Below, one piece after another: positions 31,514 through 31,766 of a stretch of 31,766 bases of DNA. Source of the DNA: Phoronis ovalis (Eukaryota > Phoronida > Phoronidae); NCBI GenBank assembly GCA_028565635.1, contig JAOXYB010026401.1, forward strand, positions 1 through 31,766, read 5' to 3'. A program made the translations under genes and the position numbers. Under the pieces are notes generated by a model. The model searched no databases and had not been told where the DNA came from. It saw only the letters and a list, made by a program, of their open reading frames with translations. Each line of letters opens with the position of its first letter. Position 1 is the stretch's first letter.

Positions 31514-31766
31514 CTAGCCGATACCCGTAAAATTACGGGCAATAATGAGGGTTACATATAAAATTTGAATAGCTATCTAACTGAACGATCGGGTGTTAAA
31601 GATTGAAAAGGGACAAATAAGATATGCAGACAATAAAGTGTTTACTTTTAAATAATGTTTATTGAGCGATACAGTTAACATGCCTCCGACCTTTATAACA
31701 GTCATTTAACACAACAATACAAACAACATAACAATATAAATAACCGTTCTAACAATTCTTTTCTCC
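31514..31766 (-). mobile_element. Helitron 3' terminus (element continues beyond window)
   Basis: On the minus strand a 7-bp hairpin, CCCGTAA-TT-TTACGGG (31539-31524), is followed after six bases by CTAG (31517-31514) and then T. Helitrons end in a short GC-rich hairpin just before CTRR and insert before a T with no target duplication. No helicase coding is visible in the 250 bp available. It lies in an intron just upstream of the first POM121-like exon in the window, on the same strand as that gene. Confidence 0.65.

Overview
This is nuclear DNA from an animal: AT-rich and intron-bearing, with GT-AG splice sites, metazoan-specific gene families (an SLC6 neurotransmitter/amino-acid transporter, a POM121-type pore-membrane nucleoporin, an N4BP1/KHNYN-like exon) and many small palindromic transposons. 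An invertebrate, perhaps a lophotrochozoan such as a mollusc or annelid, fits best. The sequence alone does not fix the phylum.

Layout. 1-2.0 kb: a decayed 32-bp minisatellite, a foldback transposon with 10-bp target duplications, and the start-codon exon of an N4BP1/KHNYN-like gene on the minus strand whose remainder lies left of the window. 2.2-3.4 kb: 3' remnants of two non-LTR retrotransposons, the second carrying two very short palindromic insertions. 4.2-5.3 kb: a short GC-richer repeat and a palindromic transposon with another palindrome inside it. 6.8-10.7 kb: a complete four-exon, 12-TM SLC6 transporter on the minus strand. 11.0-16.8 kb: a nest of repeats framed by a diverged inverted duplication with arms of about 1.0 and 1.5 kb. 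16.9-20.2 kb: noncoding DNA with degenerate short repeats and small palindromes. 20.2-22.2 kb, plus strand: a small secreted cysteine-rich protein whose N-terminal part looks like an amidated RF peptide. Its start codon and upstream splice acceptor have been tandemly copied. 22.2-25.4 kb: mostly empty, with one complete 297-bp palindromic MITE. 25.4-31.5 kb, minus strand: nine exons giving the C-terminal 1011 residues of a POM121-like nucleoporin. The right edge holds a Helitron 3' terminus in an upstream intron of that gene.

The genes do not form a pathway; this is an ordinary eukaryotic neighbourhood. All splice phases were checked by hand, and the SLC6 gene (2301 nt) and the POM121 fragment (3036 nt) join in frame with no leftover bases. 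The most unusual observations are a family of 25-53 bp palindromic insertions with 7-bp target duplications, one of them with an empty site in a paralogous copy 4 kb away; the putative RFamide/cysteine-rich precursor with its multiplied acceptor-plus-ATG array; and the large inverted duplication just upstream of the SLC6 gene.
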